Assembly: GCA_004009845.1 (NCBI GenBank)
Contig: RMBW01000187.1
Span: 1 to 36,274, forward strand
From: Davidsoniella eucalypti
Lineage: Eukaryota; Ascomycota; Sordariomycetes; Microascales; Ceratocystidaceae
Direction of reading: 5' to 3'
Length of the DNA stretch: 36,274 bases
Part shown: positions 1-10,600 of the stretch, piece after piece
Numbering within the stretch: position 1 is the stretch's first letter
Layout: each line of letters starts with the position of its first letter
Translations under genes and position numbers: made by a program
The notes under the pieces: generated by a model
The model's database searches: none
Told to the model about the DNA's origin: nothing
Seen by the model: the letters and a program-made list of their open reading frames with translations, nothing else

Positions 1-1370
1 CAACATCTTTCCATTATCCTGCCTGATTAGGCTATCAGCCCATACAATTACCATCACTTGGCTGACCAACTACGCTCAAATCATTTGCTACTCTACTGCA
101 CATCGTTTCCCTATATGTATGGGGTTTTTGTCTTGTCTCTTTCGTATCTCGGCCATCCTCCGTTGTCTCTATTGTATCAGCATAAGTAGTATGCCAATGT
201 TACTGCAGCTCTATTGCTACAACAAGCTTGAATTGTCGTGTCTAGCAAATCCCTCCACAAAGACCATTCACTGCCCTTTCCGTCCAACCTCTGCCTGCTA
301 TAATGCACAGCTTACACCATAATACACAAAGATCACCAATCACAATTGGCCCGCTGCTCAGCTAGCAGGTATAACTCCTAAAACCTTAGAGCAGTGGCCT
401 GCTCTAAATCTCCTCTCCTCAATGTTTCTTACCATGCCTCCTCCATAAGAAGCCGCTGGGTGGCCATCGACCTGTATTCGCAGGATTTAATCTTTGAGGC
501 GCCCCTCGATCTCCTCTATACTAGCCAGCATGCACGTACATGGGGTCTAAGCTTGTTGTATTAGTCTATTTGTCTTATGTATAAGCCTGCCGCCTTTTTT
601 GTTAGCCAAGTTAGTCATCTGTCATCTGTCAACTCACCAAGTCTTTGGTCATACATTTATGGAAGTCACTGTCAAATTCCTTGCTTGCCTACCATCAAAT
701 ACAACTCCTTTCTTGACAGATATCTGGGTGATTTGTTTGGTTTGGTGCTATCTAGTTGACGTTACAAGTTTCCTTTCATTTCCGTTTCATACTTGCTCAC
801 TGCCACTCCTTTTCTTATTCGGGGGGCTCAAAACGGCAGAATGCCACTAGACTCATGTGCCAAATAAGGTTGAATTAACTACTCATAACTATTTGTGCAT
901 GATCAACAGCTGCACTGTGGTAGATAGACACCAAGTCACACATATCACTGCCACAAGAAGCTGTGGTAGCCCTTCGTTACATATCTTCAATGCGCTGCAT
1001 GTACTGTTGCAGACGCTGCGTCTCTTCATTGATCCAAGCCTCCGGCTATCATCTTCCTCATCGGGATAACTCTCGCCAGTGCTTTCTAGGCAACTTTGCA
1101 CACGGACCCTACACAACCTGTATCCGAGGCGAGTATCTCATATGTATATGCCGTGATTGTCCTCTTTTGTCTTCTTCCACTGCTCACCGTGTAGTTCGTA
1201 CGATTTTCTAGATGTTTGCCTTCTAGATTGAAGTTCGTGTTGGATAGCGCATGAACTTTCGGGGACTTGACCTTGGCTTTGTTAGGGTTGAGTTAAGAGA
1301 ATAAATTAAAAAGCCAGTCTTAAAACCGGATTTATACACTACCCAGAATGTTAGCCACCATACATTTTTC
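1..1370. other. Intergenic region at left edge, no gene recognised
   Basis: Only short overlapping open frames of up to about 83 codons occur here, none with a recognisable family signature. The region holds a perfect hairpin at 386-407, a small tandem repeat of TCATCTG around 614-631, and one TTAGGG-type heptamer at 1282-1288. Nothing else stands out. The 3' end of a gene lying left of the window cannot be excluded. Confidence 0.6.
386..407. repeat. Perfect 9-bp inverted repeat with 4-nt loop
   Basis: Arms TTAGAGCAG (386-394) and CTGCTCTAA (399-407) are exact reverse complements separated by TGGC, which would give a stable stem-loop. A weaker 5-bp inverted repeat (CTGCT/AGCAG) sits just upstream around 352-368. 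The element lies in non-coding sequence about 1.3 kb from the nearest gene. It could be a protein-binding palindrome or part of an RNA. No function can be assigned. Confidence 0.5.
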
Positions 1371-1380
1371 TAGTCAATAC

Positions 1381-1394
1381 TAGGGTTAGGGTTA
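1381..1394 (+). promoter_or_regulatory. Double telomere-type repeat (telo-box) upstream of ECD
   Basis: The 14-mer TAGGGTTAGGGTTA is two in-register copies of the TTAGGG unit, flanked on both sides by CTAG. A single further copy lies at 1282-1288. In yeasts, TTAGGG sites bind the Myb-domain factor Tbf1, which activates snoRNA and other genes. An equivalent factor here is inference. The site lies about 345 bp before the ECD start codon and 27 bp before a possible C/D-box RNA. Confidence 0.45.
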
Positions 1395-1416
1395 CTAGAC
1401 TTAGGTGGGGGCATAA

Positions 1417-1484
1417 ATTCGGTGATGATATGAAGAAAAATCCATGTTTTGATGAAGATGTGGTGATAAAACCTGAGCCGAGAA
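1417..1484 (+). ncRNA. Possible C/D-box small nucleolar RNA (weak candidate)
   Basis: Seen: a box C match GTGATGA at 1422-1428, an internal TGATGA at 1450-1455 in the place of box C', and a box D CTGA at 1473-1476. A 4-5 bp terminal pairing (TTCGG 1418-1422 with CCGAG 1478-1482) would close the kink-turn. The spacing gives two possible guide segments of about 14 and 17 nt. Weak points: box D' is degenerate (CATG near 1443), the terminal stem is short, I could not match either guide to rRNA, and each box alone is expected by chance several times in this window. The nearby double TTAGGG element raises its interest. Confidence 0.28.
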
Positions 1485-1663
1485 CCTGTCAAGCTTGATT
1501 TAATCTCATTAGTCTTCTTTTTATCCAGTAATCACGAACACAAGCGATAAGCTTACTTTTCTTCTATTGGCCCGAGTCTCTCGATAAAACTGGTGAATAT
1601 ACGTCAGCAAACTCATGGGCTAGATCGTGGCCTTAGCGTACGACGCAACGACCAATTCTTTGT

Positions 1664-1730
1664 GTTTTCTTTTTCTTTTCTTTTCGTTCTCTTGTGTGTC
1701 CTTTTCCTTTGCCTGTCGTCTTTCTTACGA
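1664..1730 (+). promoter_or_regulatory. Pyrimidine-rich leader of the ECD gene
   Basis: A CT-dominated stretch with several CTTTT runs ends directly before the first ATG at 1731. Such CT tracts are common just upstream of start codons in filamentous fungi, so this is probably the core promoter or 5' leader of the ECD gene. A CCAAT pentamer (as ATTGG at 1566-1570) lies about 165 bp before the start. Confidence 0.5.
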
Positions 1731-1820
1731 ATGGGGCCATGGAAATGCCTCATGTTGACACGCAACAGGCCTTGGGCGATGCCTCTCAGTCTTCCGCAAC
1801 TATGGCTGCTGAGACTCTAG
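1731..1820 (+). other. Upstream ORF of 29 codons overlapping the ECD start
   Basis: The first ATG after the CT-rich leader (1731) opens a 29-codon frame ending with TAG at 1818-1820. It overlaps the ECD start codons at 1739, 1745 and 1802 in a different frame. The 1731 ATG has a weak context (C at -3), while 1739 has a good one (GCCATGG). Leaky scanning would therefore be needed to make ECD if transcription begins upstream of 1731. If the transcript starts between 1731 and 1739 the frame is irrelevant. Confidence 0.35.
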
Positions 1821-4307
1821 ACGGCCTAGGCTTGGGCTCGGATCGCCTTCTACCCGAGAATACTGCGACTTACCAGCTCTTCATCATCGGCCGCCAGCTG
1901 AGCGCCAGACAGCAGCTCCAACGCCTAGAAGAGGTGCGTAAGGAAGGTGTCCGGCTCTGCAACGAACTCACCAAGGACTATATCTGGCAAAAAGACGAGC
2001 TTGCTCTCGATATCCAACAAGAAAATGGTCAGTTCCTTTTCCTAGCGTCTGCTTTTGGAGTGTGGCTGTTCCTGGCGCTCGCTATAGTAGATTATGGCCT
2101 GGCATCAATGCTTCTTTCGGATAAGCTTGAGCCATACCTTATCTTTCACCCTATCTCACCTATTAAATTGCGAAGCCGAAGAGAATCATAGCTGACAAAG
2201 ACATGCCATAGGCCTCGTCTACCTACACGGTTCCACCGACTATGGCGACTCTATCGACGATGAGTGGGTGGTTGTGTATCTGCTACGTCAGCTCTCACTC
2301 ACCTTCTCCGACATCTGGGCCCGTATCTGTGATAGTGACGGCGAGTTCTTGCTAGTGGAAGCTGCTAGTGCCGTGCCGCCCTGGCTGAGTCCGGAGACAG
2401 ACCGCTTCCGAGTGTGGCTGCACCGCGGACAGTTACTCATCCTAGCGCCGACTACAGGAGCTAATGGATCTAACCATAACGCAAGGCCCCGACTTGGTAA
2501 TAGAGATGCGAACACCCTCTCGCTCGATCAGGCAGTCGGGGAGATCACGGCGCAAGTGAGCAATACCGCCCTTTCAGCCTCCCCATTGTCTTCTATCGCT
2601 GCCAGCACTGCTACTGCCAGTAGTAGTAGTAGTAGCAAGACCAACAAAGCTTCTTCTTCTGCCCCCTTGATGGCCCATGCGCCAGCAGCATCAACAGCTA
2701 CCACTTACGGAATGTTCCATTCGGACGCTGTCCAGCAAGAGGCCTTTTATCGTCTTCGCAACTTCCCAGGGCATGTCACGCAAATGCTGCATTATTCTCT
2801 AGTGATAATTCCGCGCAAACTGGCCTACATATTGCACGAGCGGCCTAAAGCACTTGCGCCCGCAGTGGAAGAGTTCTATCTTCGTGATCCAATCTCCCTA
2901 AAGCCCGTGTTATCAGCAACAACGCCAACACGGTCAAAATTACACTTTCCGCCCCTAGATCTCATCACAGTTAGCGTCAGGTTCACCAAGGTTCTCTTCG
3001 CCCAACTACGCTCACAACGCTTCGAGACACCGCCGATCTGGGAAGCCTCTCTCGCACTGGCCAGGCAAAACGCACAGCCACTATCTAGTGAAAACGACAG
3101 ATTGCGGGCCGTTGAGCGTGCGGAGATCGGAATCAAGTTGACAACCGGCTTCGAGATCTTAGCGCACAAAGCGGCAAAGAGCGATAGGCGTTTGCTACGA
3201 GAAATCGCAATCTTGCTCGAAGATCTCGAAGAGGACGGCGAAGAGGCGCTTCCTTCGACACAAGAGATAGCCTCGTGGCCGCATGCAGCTCGAGAAGACG
3301 ATGATGGGTGGCTAGATATCAATTTTGCGGATTTCGAACGTGAGCTAGAGGGAAAGCAAAAGCCATCCGGTGGCGTTGCTGGTGCTAGTTCCAAGAAATT
3401 CCCATCTACTTCCTCCGCCTCACTACCAACGGAATCAGGCTTTGGTGACGCAAATGCCCAGGCAAGTCTGCGTAAGATTGTATCTAGTTTCGAGTCCTTT
3501 TTGAATGACGAAGGCGCCGGTATAGACGGTATCAATGTCGACGAAATGGACTACGATGATGATTCCGATAACGTCGATGACGATGACGAAGACGGCAAGA
3601 AAGGCCGTAACGGGTCATCCGGTAGTGAAGAAGAAGAAGATGGCGAGGACGCTATCGACTTTGACGAAGCGGCGTTTGCTACAATGATGAAGGAAGTCCT
3701 AGGGTTGACTTCTACTTCTTTTTCTTCTACCTCACAAAGTGCAGTTAACCCACCATCATCTACAGTCTCCGTTTTACCCCAACCATCAAAGCCACAACCA
3801 CCAAAAGCAACATTGTCTCTCAAGTCCAAATCTCGCTCTACTAGTGAAGATCAAGCTGATCTTGAAGAGGCACTGAAACTGATGCACCAGATGGAAGCCG
3901 AACTCAAGGGTCACGGTGCACTATCACTTGACAAGCCGTCAAAAAAGACATCAAAGGCCTCTCCGATAGCAGCGGCATCTTCTTCTTCTCAGACTAAGAA
4001 AGGAGAAGCAACCGATCCTAGTCCGTCGTCATCTTCATCGGCAATCGCACAAACTACGCGATCAAAATCAAGTGGAAACAATGCTGACGAAGAGGAAGAG
4101 GATGAAGAAGATGACGATGCTGAGTTGGATATTGACTTTAATCTAGCTAAGAATCTTTTGGAAAGCTTTAAAAGTCAAGGTGGTGTTGCTGGACCGGCTG
4201 GAAATCTCTTGGGTTTAATGGGCTTTCAATTACCTCGTGATGAAGGCTCGGATAATGATGAAGACGATGATAATCGTCAAGAAAATGGTAAAACTAAAGC
4301 TACATGA
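1739..4307 (+). CDS. ECD: ECD/SGT1 (ecdysoneless) family protein, two exons
   Basis: Exons 1739-2027 and 2212-4307, joined through a GTCAGT donor and an ATAG acceptor, encode 794 residues. The family (SGT1, suppressor of gcr2; human ECD) acts in the nucleus and cytoplasm, and in animals it links PRPF8 and the R2TP/RUVBL complex to splicing and cell-cycle control. It is unrelated to the Sgt1 Hsp90 co-chaperone. Seen: a family-type N-terminus (RLLPENTATYQLFII, about residues 36-50). Across the splice site follow an LVYLHGSTDYGDSIDDEW stretch and the hallmark WARICDSDGEFLLVEAA, then WLSPE and a VWLHRGQLLILAP segment. The C-terminal half is low complexity: acidic runs, poly-Ser (including an AGT triplet tract near 2620), and DxD-rich motifs that resemble the acidic transactivation region of the family. 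The start at 1739 is the first in-frame ATG; 1802 is an alternative. A poly(A) signal follows the stop closely. The gene is convergent with the APH-like gene. Confidence 0.88.
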
Positions 4308-4830
4308 TAAATCCCATTTAATAAATCAATATGTAACAACAAAGTCATCTTATCTTGGTGTTGAATATATGACCCTTTTCTATGTTTATAAATGATGAAG
4401 TTTCTTAAATTAGAATTCTCTTACGCCTTTTAGGCTACAAAAAAAAGACATGATAAATCCACCCAAAATGATAACAAATACAAACATTGCTTCCTCAACA
4501 ACATTTCCATCCAAACAAGAAAAACATACCAATAAAAGGTTAGTAAGAAACAGGAAGAGAGACAAGAAAGACATAACCTGAATGAGAAATGGCAGATAGA
4601 AAACAATATGTAAAAAACAGTTGTAATGGAGAAAAAGCCCAAGCATAAACATTTCCCAAACCGAGAGAGCCAAACCAATATGATGCGTCGTTAATGATTA
4701 CATTATAGACAAAAAATAAGAAAGCAGAAGGGAGAAAGCGTAGGGAATGTGGTAGGTATATTCTGTCATGAAAATAGACGATGGCTATGAAAATATTAGA
4801 TCATCGAGTTGAACCAGTGATCAGTAGACA
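4308..4830. other. Convergent 3' intergenic region between ECD and the APH-like gene
   Basis: This 523 bp AT-rich stretch holds the two converging 3' ends. AATAAA at 4320-4325, 13 nt after the ECD stop, is a plausible poly(A) signal. The plus strand is A-rich from about 4430 to 4800, so the minus-strand 3' end is T-rich. The two short minus-strand open frames here (up to 87 codons, Phe/Leu-rich) look like translations of low-complexity sequence, not genes. Confidence 0.6.
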
Positions 4831-7626
4831 TCATGGGCTATAATGATAACGAATCGATGACGTCGATGAAGATGCGGAATGTGTAAACATCTGAGCCGGA
4901 ACTTGTGATGACTGTGATTGTGATTTTGACTGCGAACTTGAAGGTCGTGACGAAGCAAACGATGGAGTCCCAGTTTCAAGATCAAGTGCGTCGTCGCTTG
5001 AAATTGACTTCGGCCTCTTAGCAGGAGACATCTCGCCGCTGGGCCTTCGGCGTGTGGCTGAAATACTCGAGCGAGTAGGTGTCGCTGCCGTGATTCCACC
5101 AGCACCTAGTTGAAGGGGTGCGCCGTGGTCATCGAGAGAGTTGAGCTTTGAAATGGCAGCCATTAGCCGCTTGCGAGCAATCATTTCAGCTGTTGTATTC
5201 GCAGTTCGTGGTCGGGCAAATTGCGCCGTGATGCGAGAGATGGCGTGATAGCACTCATAAAGAAGCAGACGGACATGGACGTTGCGCCTATCTTCTACTA
5301 AGCTTGACCATGTGGCCAGGTGTTGCTGCATTGTGGGTAGTGACATGTTATTCTCCATTCCCAGAGCTGAACCCCCTTGGGTGGCATTATCATTGAAACC
5401 TTCCAGGAGGTCTGTTGACGGACGGTTGCTAAAAACTTCGGCAAATAGAGGATCACCAAAAAAGCACATACTCCAATCTACCAGTCCTGTGACAGTGATA
5501 ACAGAGTCGTATGGGCTGAGGGAAGATACGGCTTGGCCTGGTGAAGTTGATTGGCCGATTTGTGAGGTCCTTCGTGATTTTGTGCTCTTTCCACGGGCTA
5601 TTATGCGCGCTTTAGCTTCACTGGCAGGTAGTTGGGCAGAATATAGCTGCTGATCTGAAGGTGGAATAGAAGACGCATCTTCTTCCCGAGACACCAATGT
5701 GTTTCCATCAGCACCAGCATCCACACACACCAAACTTGGCCGAGTGACATGCCTTAACATTGGTAGGAACCGCTGGACATTGCTACGGATGTTGTTGAAT
5801 GGGAGGTTGATGAACAGATCTTCACCGTCTCGTAAAGCCCCTTCCAGTAGTTGATGGAATGTGATATCCCAAGAGCTTGTAGCCCAGTTCGGCATCCCAC
5901 TGAAGCAAAATCGTGATTGCTGTAACGAACCGTTTAGAACATCTGCTACAGGTCCGAACTGGCCAGTAGGTGATTGGAGGTTGCAAAGCTTGCGAAGCAT
6001 CGTGCCTAACTGAAAGTCAACGCTCTTGCGTTCCGCCGGTGACAAAGCTGGACTCATGGTTGCAATGACTGAGCCTCTAGGTCTCTTCATGATATTGTAA
6101 GCCTTCTGTAAGGGTACATCAGGATGGGGGCGACCATGGAAAAGAAGCACGGGAAACATAGAGTGGAGACTAGAGTCGATAGTCGAGGGATAGTTGAGTG
6201 GCACTGCTTGTGGTGTTGGCGAGTGATATAATTGTGGTGACATGGGCGTCATTGGGGGCGAAGGTGAAGAATGAGGAGAAGATTGCGGCGATGATGGAGC
6301 CTGGAGAGTAGCTTGTTGGTTATGCCAGTAAGATTGTGGATGCTGACGAGCGTATGTGGCGTTGGAGAATGAATATGTCGTCGTATAGTTCGAGTTATCG
6401 TGTGATTCGTGATATTGTTCAGTATAAACGGTGGGTTGACTAGAGTATGGATACGGAGAAGAAGATGTAGCAACGAGTTTTGAGTTGGTATCGAGATGTC
6501 TAGATGATGACGGGGAGGGAGATCGTAGCTGGGTATAATGAGAAGTCACAGGCCGTGGTGTAGGTGCTGTCGAAGAAGTAGCAGAAGAGGGATGGTATGC
6601 TGATAAAGTAGAAAAAGACGATGGTGTTGTATATGGCGGCAAGGAATTAAGATCTACTTTGCATTCCGAGATCCAACTTAAAAGTGCGGCTTCAGACTCT
6701 AAAGAGAGCTTCTCAGCACGGAGGAGACTGCTTGAATTCATATCAGGGGGACCGACGGCTACAAAGACTTGTGAACCGTCTACTTCAGCGTCGAATATGG
6801 TATGAAAGGGATGGCTCAAGCGAAGCCAGCGGCAGCTTTCCACGGTGGCGTTGGCAAGCACACGAGTTATAGCAAGCTCAACGTCGGCAGGTGATCTAAT
6901 GAGAACAGGCCTAGGTAATGGTAGTTGTGTCTGCCCGTTTGTTGGTCGGGGCGAGATGGGCAAGACAGCAGCAGAAACCAAGACACTTTCGGTAACACTT
7001 CCAATACTCTTCACAGAGGCAGGGTCTACTGTAGTTGCACTGCTGATCGGAGTCGATATAGGCGTAGTGGTTTTGTCGGTACTATCAGATATATTGTCGT
7101 TGTTGATAGACGTAGATGATCCAGTGCATGCAGATCCTGGGGCCTGGGTAGGCTCTCGCTCGAACGTGGACACAAGCTTAGGCTCGGCCTGGTCCCGAGC
7201 CTGCAAATTAGCCTTTGCAGACGAGTCAAAGAGATACGGCGTAACGACTTCAGGCGAAGCACAGATAGAGACTGGGCCAGGGTCAAGAGTGGACTGACGA
7301 CAAGGAAATGACGAGCCAGCCACTGGCGCTGTGGTAGTAACCGATGACAATAGTAGTGATTGCGGGGGGTTCCCCGGTTCCGAATGTGATGGCAAGGAAA
7401 CTATATCCCTATATGATGATGAGCAGCGTTGGTGCGGCACAGGTTCCGCGGTGGTATCCTGAGAGGCGAGAGAACAGAATGAGGCGGAACCGTAGTCTGG
7501 GCCTGTAAAATTACTGTCCTCTGGCAAAGACGCAGAGTCCACAGTAGAGGTTGAGCCAGTCAATATCGGTGGAGAGGGTGAAGCCAGTTTTTTCTGTGCT
7601 GAGTTCTTATTTGGCGGGACACACAT
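4831..7626 (-). CDS. APH-fold (aminoglycoside phosphotransferase-like) protein with long disordered regions, probable pseudokinase
   Basis: A single uninterrupted frame gives 931 residues from the first in-frame ATG; an in-frame stop lies upstream at 7687-7689. Residues 1-240 are Ser/Thr/Pro-rich. About 244-329 resemble the N-lobe of fungal APH proteins (SQVFVAVGPPD, then SLLRAEK and ESEAALLSWI). About 334-489 are a Ser/Pro/Tyr/Gln-rich insert. About 492-830 resemble the C-lobe: YNIMKRPRGSVIA, LGTMLRKLCNL, DGEDLFINLPFNNIRSN, the catalytic-loop equivalent LVCVDAGADGN (632-642) and VDWSMCFFGDP (716-726). Compared with the usual LKV and LVHxDLxxGN patterns, the ATP-site lysine appears to be Ala290 and the catalytic histidine Cys634, while Asp636, Asn642 and Asp717 remain. 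A basic bipartite cluster at 859-873 (RRRPS...AKRPKS) could be a nuclear signal. Substrate unknown. The fold call is firm; loss of activity is inference. Confidence 0.72.
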   Translation of the reverse strand: MCVPPNKNSAQKKLASPSPPILTGSTSTVDSASLPEDSNFTGPDYGSASFCSLASQDTTAEPVPHQRCSSSYRDIVSLPSHSEPGNPPQSLLLSSVTTTAPVAGSSFPCRQSTLDPGPVSICASPEVVTPYLFDSSAKANLQARDQAEPKLVSTFEREPTQAPGSACTGSSTSINNDNISDSTDKTTTPISTPISSATTVDPASVKSIGSVTESVLVSAAVLPISPRPTNGQTQLPLPRPVLIRSPADVELAITRVLANATVESCRWLRLSHPFHTIFDAEVDGSQVFVAVGPPDMNSSSLLRAEKLSLESEAALLSWISECKVDLNSLPPYTTPSSFSTLSAYHPSSATSSTAPTPRPVTSHYTQLRSPSPSSSRHLDTNSKLVATSSSPYPYSSQPTVYTEQYHESHDNSNYTTTYSFSNATYARQHPQSYWHNQQATLQAPSSPQSSPHSSPSPPMTPMSPQLYHSPTPQAVPLNYPSTIDSSLHSMFPVLLFHGRPHPDVPLQKAYNIMKRPRGSVIATMSPALSPAERKSVDFQLGTMLRKLCNLQSPTGQFGPVADVLNGSLQQSRFCFSGMPNWATSSWDITFHQLLEGALRDGEDLFINLPFNNIRSNVQRFLPMLRHVTRPSLVCVDAGADGNTLVSREEDASSIPPSDQQLYSAQLPASEAKARIIARGKSTKSRRTSQIGQSTSPGQAVSSLSPYDSVITVTGLVDWSMCFFGDPLFAEVFSNRPSTDLLEGFNDNATQGGSALGMENNMSLPTMQQHLATWSSLVEDRRNVHVRLLLYECYHAISRITAQFARPRTANTTAEMIARKRLMAAISKLNSLDDHGAPLQLGAGGITAATPTRSSISATRRRPSGEMSPAKRPKSISSDDALDLETGTPSFASSRPSSSQSKSQSQSSQVPAQMFTHSASSSTSSIRYHYSP

Positions 7627-10600
7627 TGGAGATAGAGCAGTATCAAAAGCCAAGTTCAAAGAAAAAGGATGATGTAGTAGAAGCCTCTAAGTGTAGACAG
7701 GTGATAGTAGCCGAGAAGGAGGCAAGCACCAAGCATCAATTCGCTCTCAATATTTGGGATTGACGTTGGTATCACACTGTGGTATCAAGGCTACCAACGT
7801 TGTTTCCTTCCAATGCAAAGGACGGGTGTTACTTGTTGCGAGCAGCTCTTCCAGTGTTTGAGAAGTAGCAACAACTATGCTTAGAAGCAGTTGTGTATTT
7901 AGTGATTCTGCGATAGTGATGAGAGCGCCGATAGAGACAGTGAGTGTTGGTAGGCTTATCCGAAGGGCATTTCTTTTCGTGAAAGGTTGCTTACAGTACA
8001 AAAGAAAGGGCAGCAAACAGAGCAGTCGGGGTAGGCAACTTGTCAGCACAGATTCCATGTGCCGTAGCGAAACAGTGAGACGCGATTCTAGAGCAGTGAA
8101 GGCTCAACAACTTGGCTGTTACTGGAGATTAACAAGCTAGAGGTGTGACAACAGACTAGCTTTGGCGAAGCTAGATCTAGTATTAGTTGACACGAACTTC
8201 ATACATCCACCATGATACCAAGTGGAAATTCAGTCTACACAAGTCAAACTCAACGTCGACGTAATGGCTGACTAAGGAGCAGGCAGTGTTCTGGTCCTTT
8301 CTAGCCCGGATACAAGGTGCGAGTACCGTCTTGAGGTGATGTCGTACAAAACTTAAGTGTGGCGCTCTCTACGCGAGGATAGGCGAGTACAACAGAGCTA
8401 GGTGACGATAAAGCCTAAGGAAAATCAGAGACAGCATTAGATGAAGGCGGAAGCAAAGCAAATTGCCACTTATAAAACAGGACAAGTAGAAGGGTATAAG
8501 AATAAAAAGAGCAGGCCTCGACCAAAGAAAGCAATGGGTGATGTTTGAGAGATTAGAGCAAATCCACGACACAACAGGAGATTCAACCTGTTTCTCGGGC
8601 TGTCTTTCGATGAAGCCTTCCAAAACCCAAACTGAGTTCCAGACAGTGGATTAGGTGAGTATAGGAGCGTGAAAACAGAGGAAAACGCAATGGTGTATGC
8701 TTGATTGAGATGAAGCAGACGGTGAAAAAAGGATGGAAGCAGAGCCAATATATGAATAATGAATGACAAAGACGACTAGGTCCATTCACACCATAAACGG
8801 TTCTTTCAACAAAGACTAGCCGGAAAATGCTAGCCGAGAAGAAGCAACGAAAAGACAGTGAGATAAAAGTTAATGCCTAGAGTATCGGAGTCTGTTATCG
8901 AATCAGATCGTCCCGACCATGGCAAAAAGAAGTCTTTGGAACTCATGCACAGTGGCCTTCAGCCGGCCCTCACCAGCTTTCTTAGGCCGCTTGATTATGG
9001 GATAGGTATGGGATGAAGGTGAGGTCAAGAGGAGGATTGTGAGCAAGCGACGGACTAGTCTGGAATGGCAATGTAGGGAAGCAAATGGGCTCTTAGCTCC
9101 GTCTTAGCAGTAGAGGAACAGTAGAAGCGACGCCTACTTCGCGAAATGTTTATAAGCGAGCGAGTCGGTAACTTGGATCAGGCCTGAGCGGGTCTTGACT
9201 AGGCCAGGTTGCAATCAAGGTCAAGGCTAAAGAAGAGACAACGCTGGGAAGAAGAGGAAAGCGGGATTCGAGGCTCGGAGCGGTCTATAGAGGGTGGCAG
9301 TCGAAATGGACAAGTGAGAAAGGACGGCCAGACGGGTAATCCGGACTATTATTCAAAATATGAAACTTGGAAAAGGCAGTTTGAAATGTTGTATGGCAAC
9401 GGCTAAACTACGTTACTCGCCAGCAGCACAGAGCTGTATAGTTTCCCACAACCTCTGCTGCTATATTGCTAATACTGCTAATACTGCTGGCACAATTACA
9501 ACTGCAACCAAGACTTCTATAGTGACAGAGGGCGACGTGGACACGGATGCAGTGACCCGAGGCCTAGCCAATCCTACCTAGTAGACAAGACCAGCTCGGT
9601 CAAGTCGGCATATAGCATGGCAAACTAGAGTGAAAGTGATGGCAAAGCCAGTAGTGGTGTAGGCTGATGTAGGGCAAGCAGGAAAGGGAGTGCAAAACCA
9701 TTGTATAGGGACGTCTATGACCACCTAGTGGCCATGAATGACTTGATGAGTCGGGGAGGGGGCTGAGAGAAATTATAACAAATCACTTACCGGTATGTTT
9801 GTATCTGTATGCTCGAACAGAGAGTATTTAGAACGCCGATCGATACGTGAGAAATTGGAAACTCTTGGCCGACCCAATCGAGACAAGGACAAGGCCCGAT
9901 GTCTCTATGGCAGACAGCAGCTACTGGCCGCAATCGTGTAAGAGAGTAGTAAACTTGGGACTGTGCAGCTCCAGAAGTGCCTCTATGCTACCATGAGCTG
10001 GGGAGGTATAAATACGCCAGTGGCAGTACAAACAAACAGGCGGCCTGGGCAGCTTTATTGCGCCGTTATCAGAAGAACACACAGGTTGTGGACAAGCACA
10101 CAAAAACTCCAGGATCTATCTATTCGAAGTGGCGGGGTGACAGAGTGACGTCTATTGGCAGCAGTCATCTAGCCACCTAGCCCGCCATCAATCGTGCTCA
10201 AAGGTTGGCACCTTCACGGCGAATCGTGACGCTCGACTTGCTTAGGAATGCGGCACGGCAAGCCCAGGAAGCAAGAAGCCTCGAGCAACGGTTCGGAGAG
10301 CCTGTCTATCCCGTACGGTCTGTATAGTGTAGCCCAACAAGAAGACAATAATATGGTGCAGGCGGCCCGTGTTAAGCAGAGCACAACAAAGAGTGTGTCT
10401 TCTCCAAGCACGGAGTTTTATCAAAGCAAGACAAAGCCGCCAGCGCAACAGACACACAAAGAACGCCTCAAGGAAAAAAACAAAGATGCACCATAACGCA
10501 AAGGCAAACAATCAGCCACGGCGAAGAGGGCTGAGGCGAGAAAACAGCGAGAGATGTGATGTTGAGTTCTATTGCAGCCTCGTTCTTGAATCGGAAGGCA

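Noticed and set aside
1282..1394. Telomere-type TTAGGG units, considered as a sign of a chromosome end or of an interstitial telomere.
   Set aside because: Only three scattered or paired units are present and unique genes lie on the right. A short regulatory motif is the simpler reading.
7995..8058. A possible extra first coding exon for the APH-like gene: ATG at 8058, then a GTAAGC donor at 7994, paired with the acceptor-like AG at 7687.
   Set aside because: Joining these sites leaves one base at the donor and creates an in-frame TAG at the junction, so it cannot extend the protein. A 5'-UTR intron remains possible.
9741..9780. A TTGATGAG...GAAA arrangement that recalls a hammerhead ribozyme core or a C/D-box RNA.
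   Set aside because: The stem II arms do not pair, the first core base is wrong (T for C), and box C lacks the required purine.
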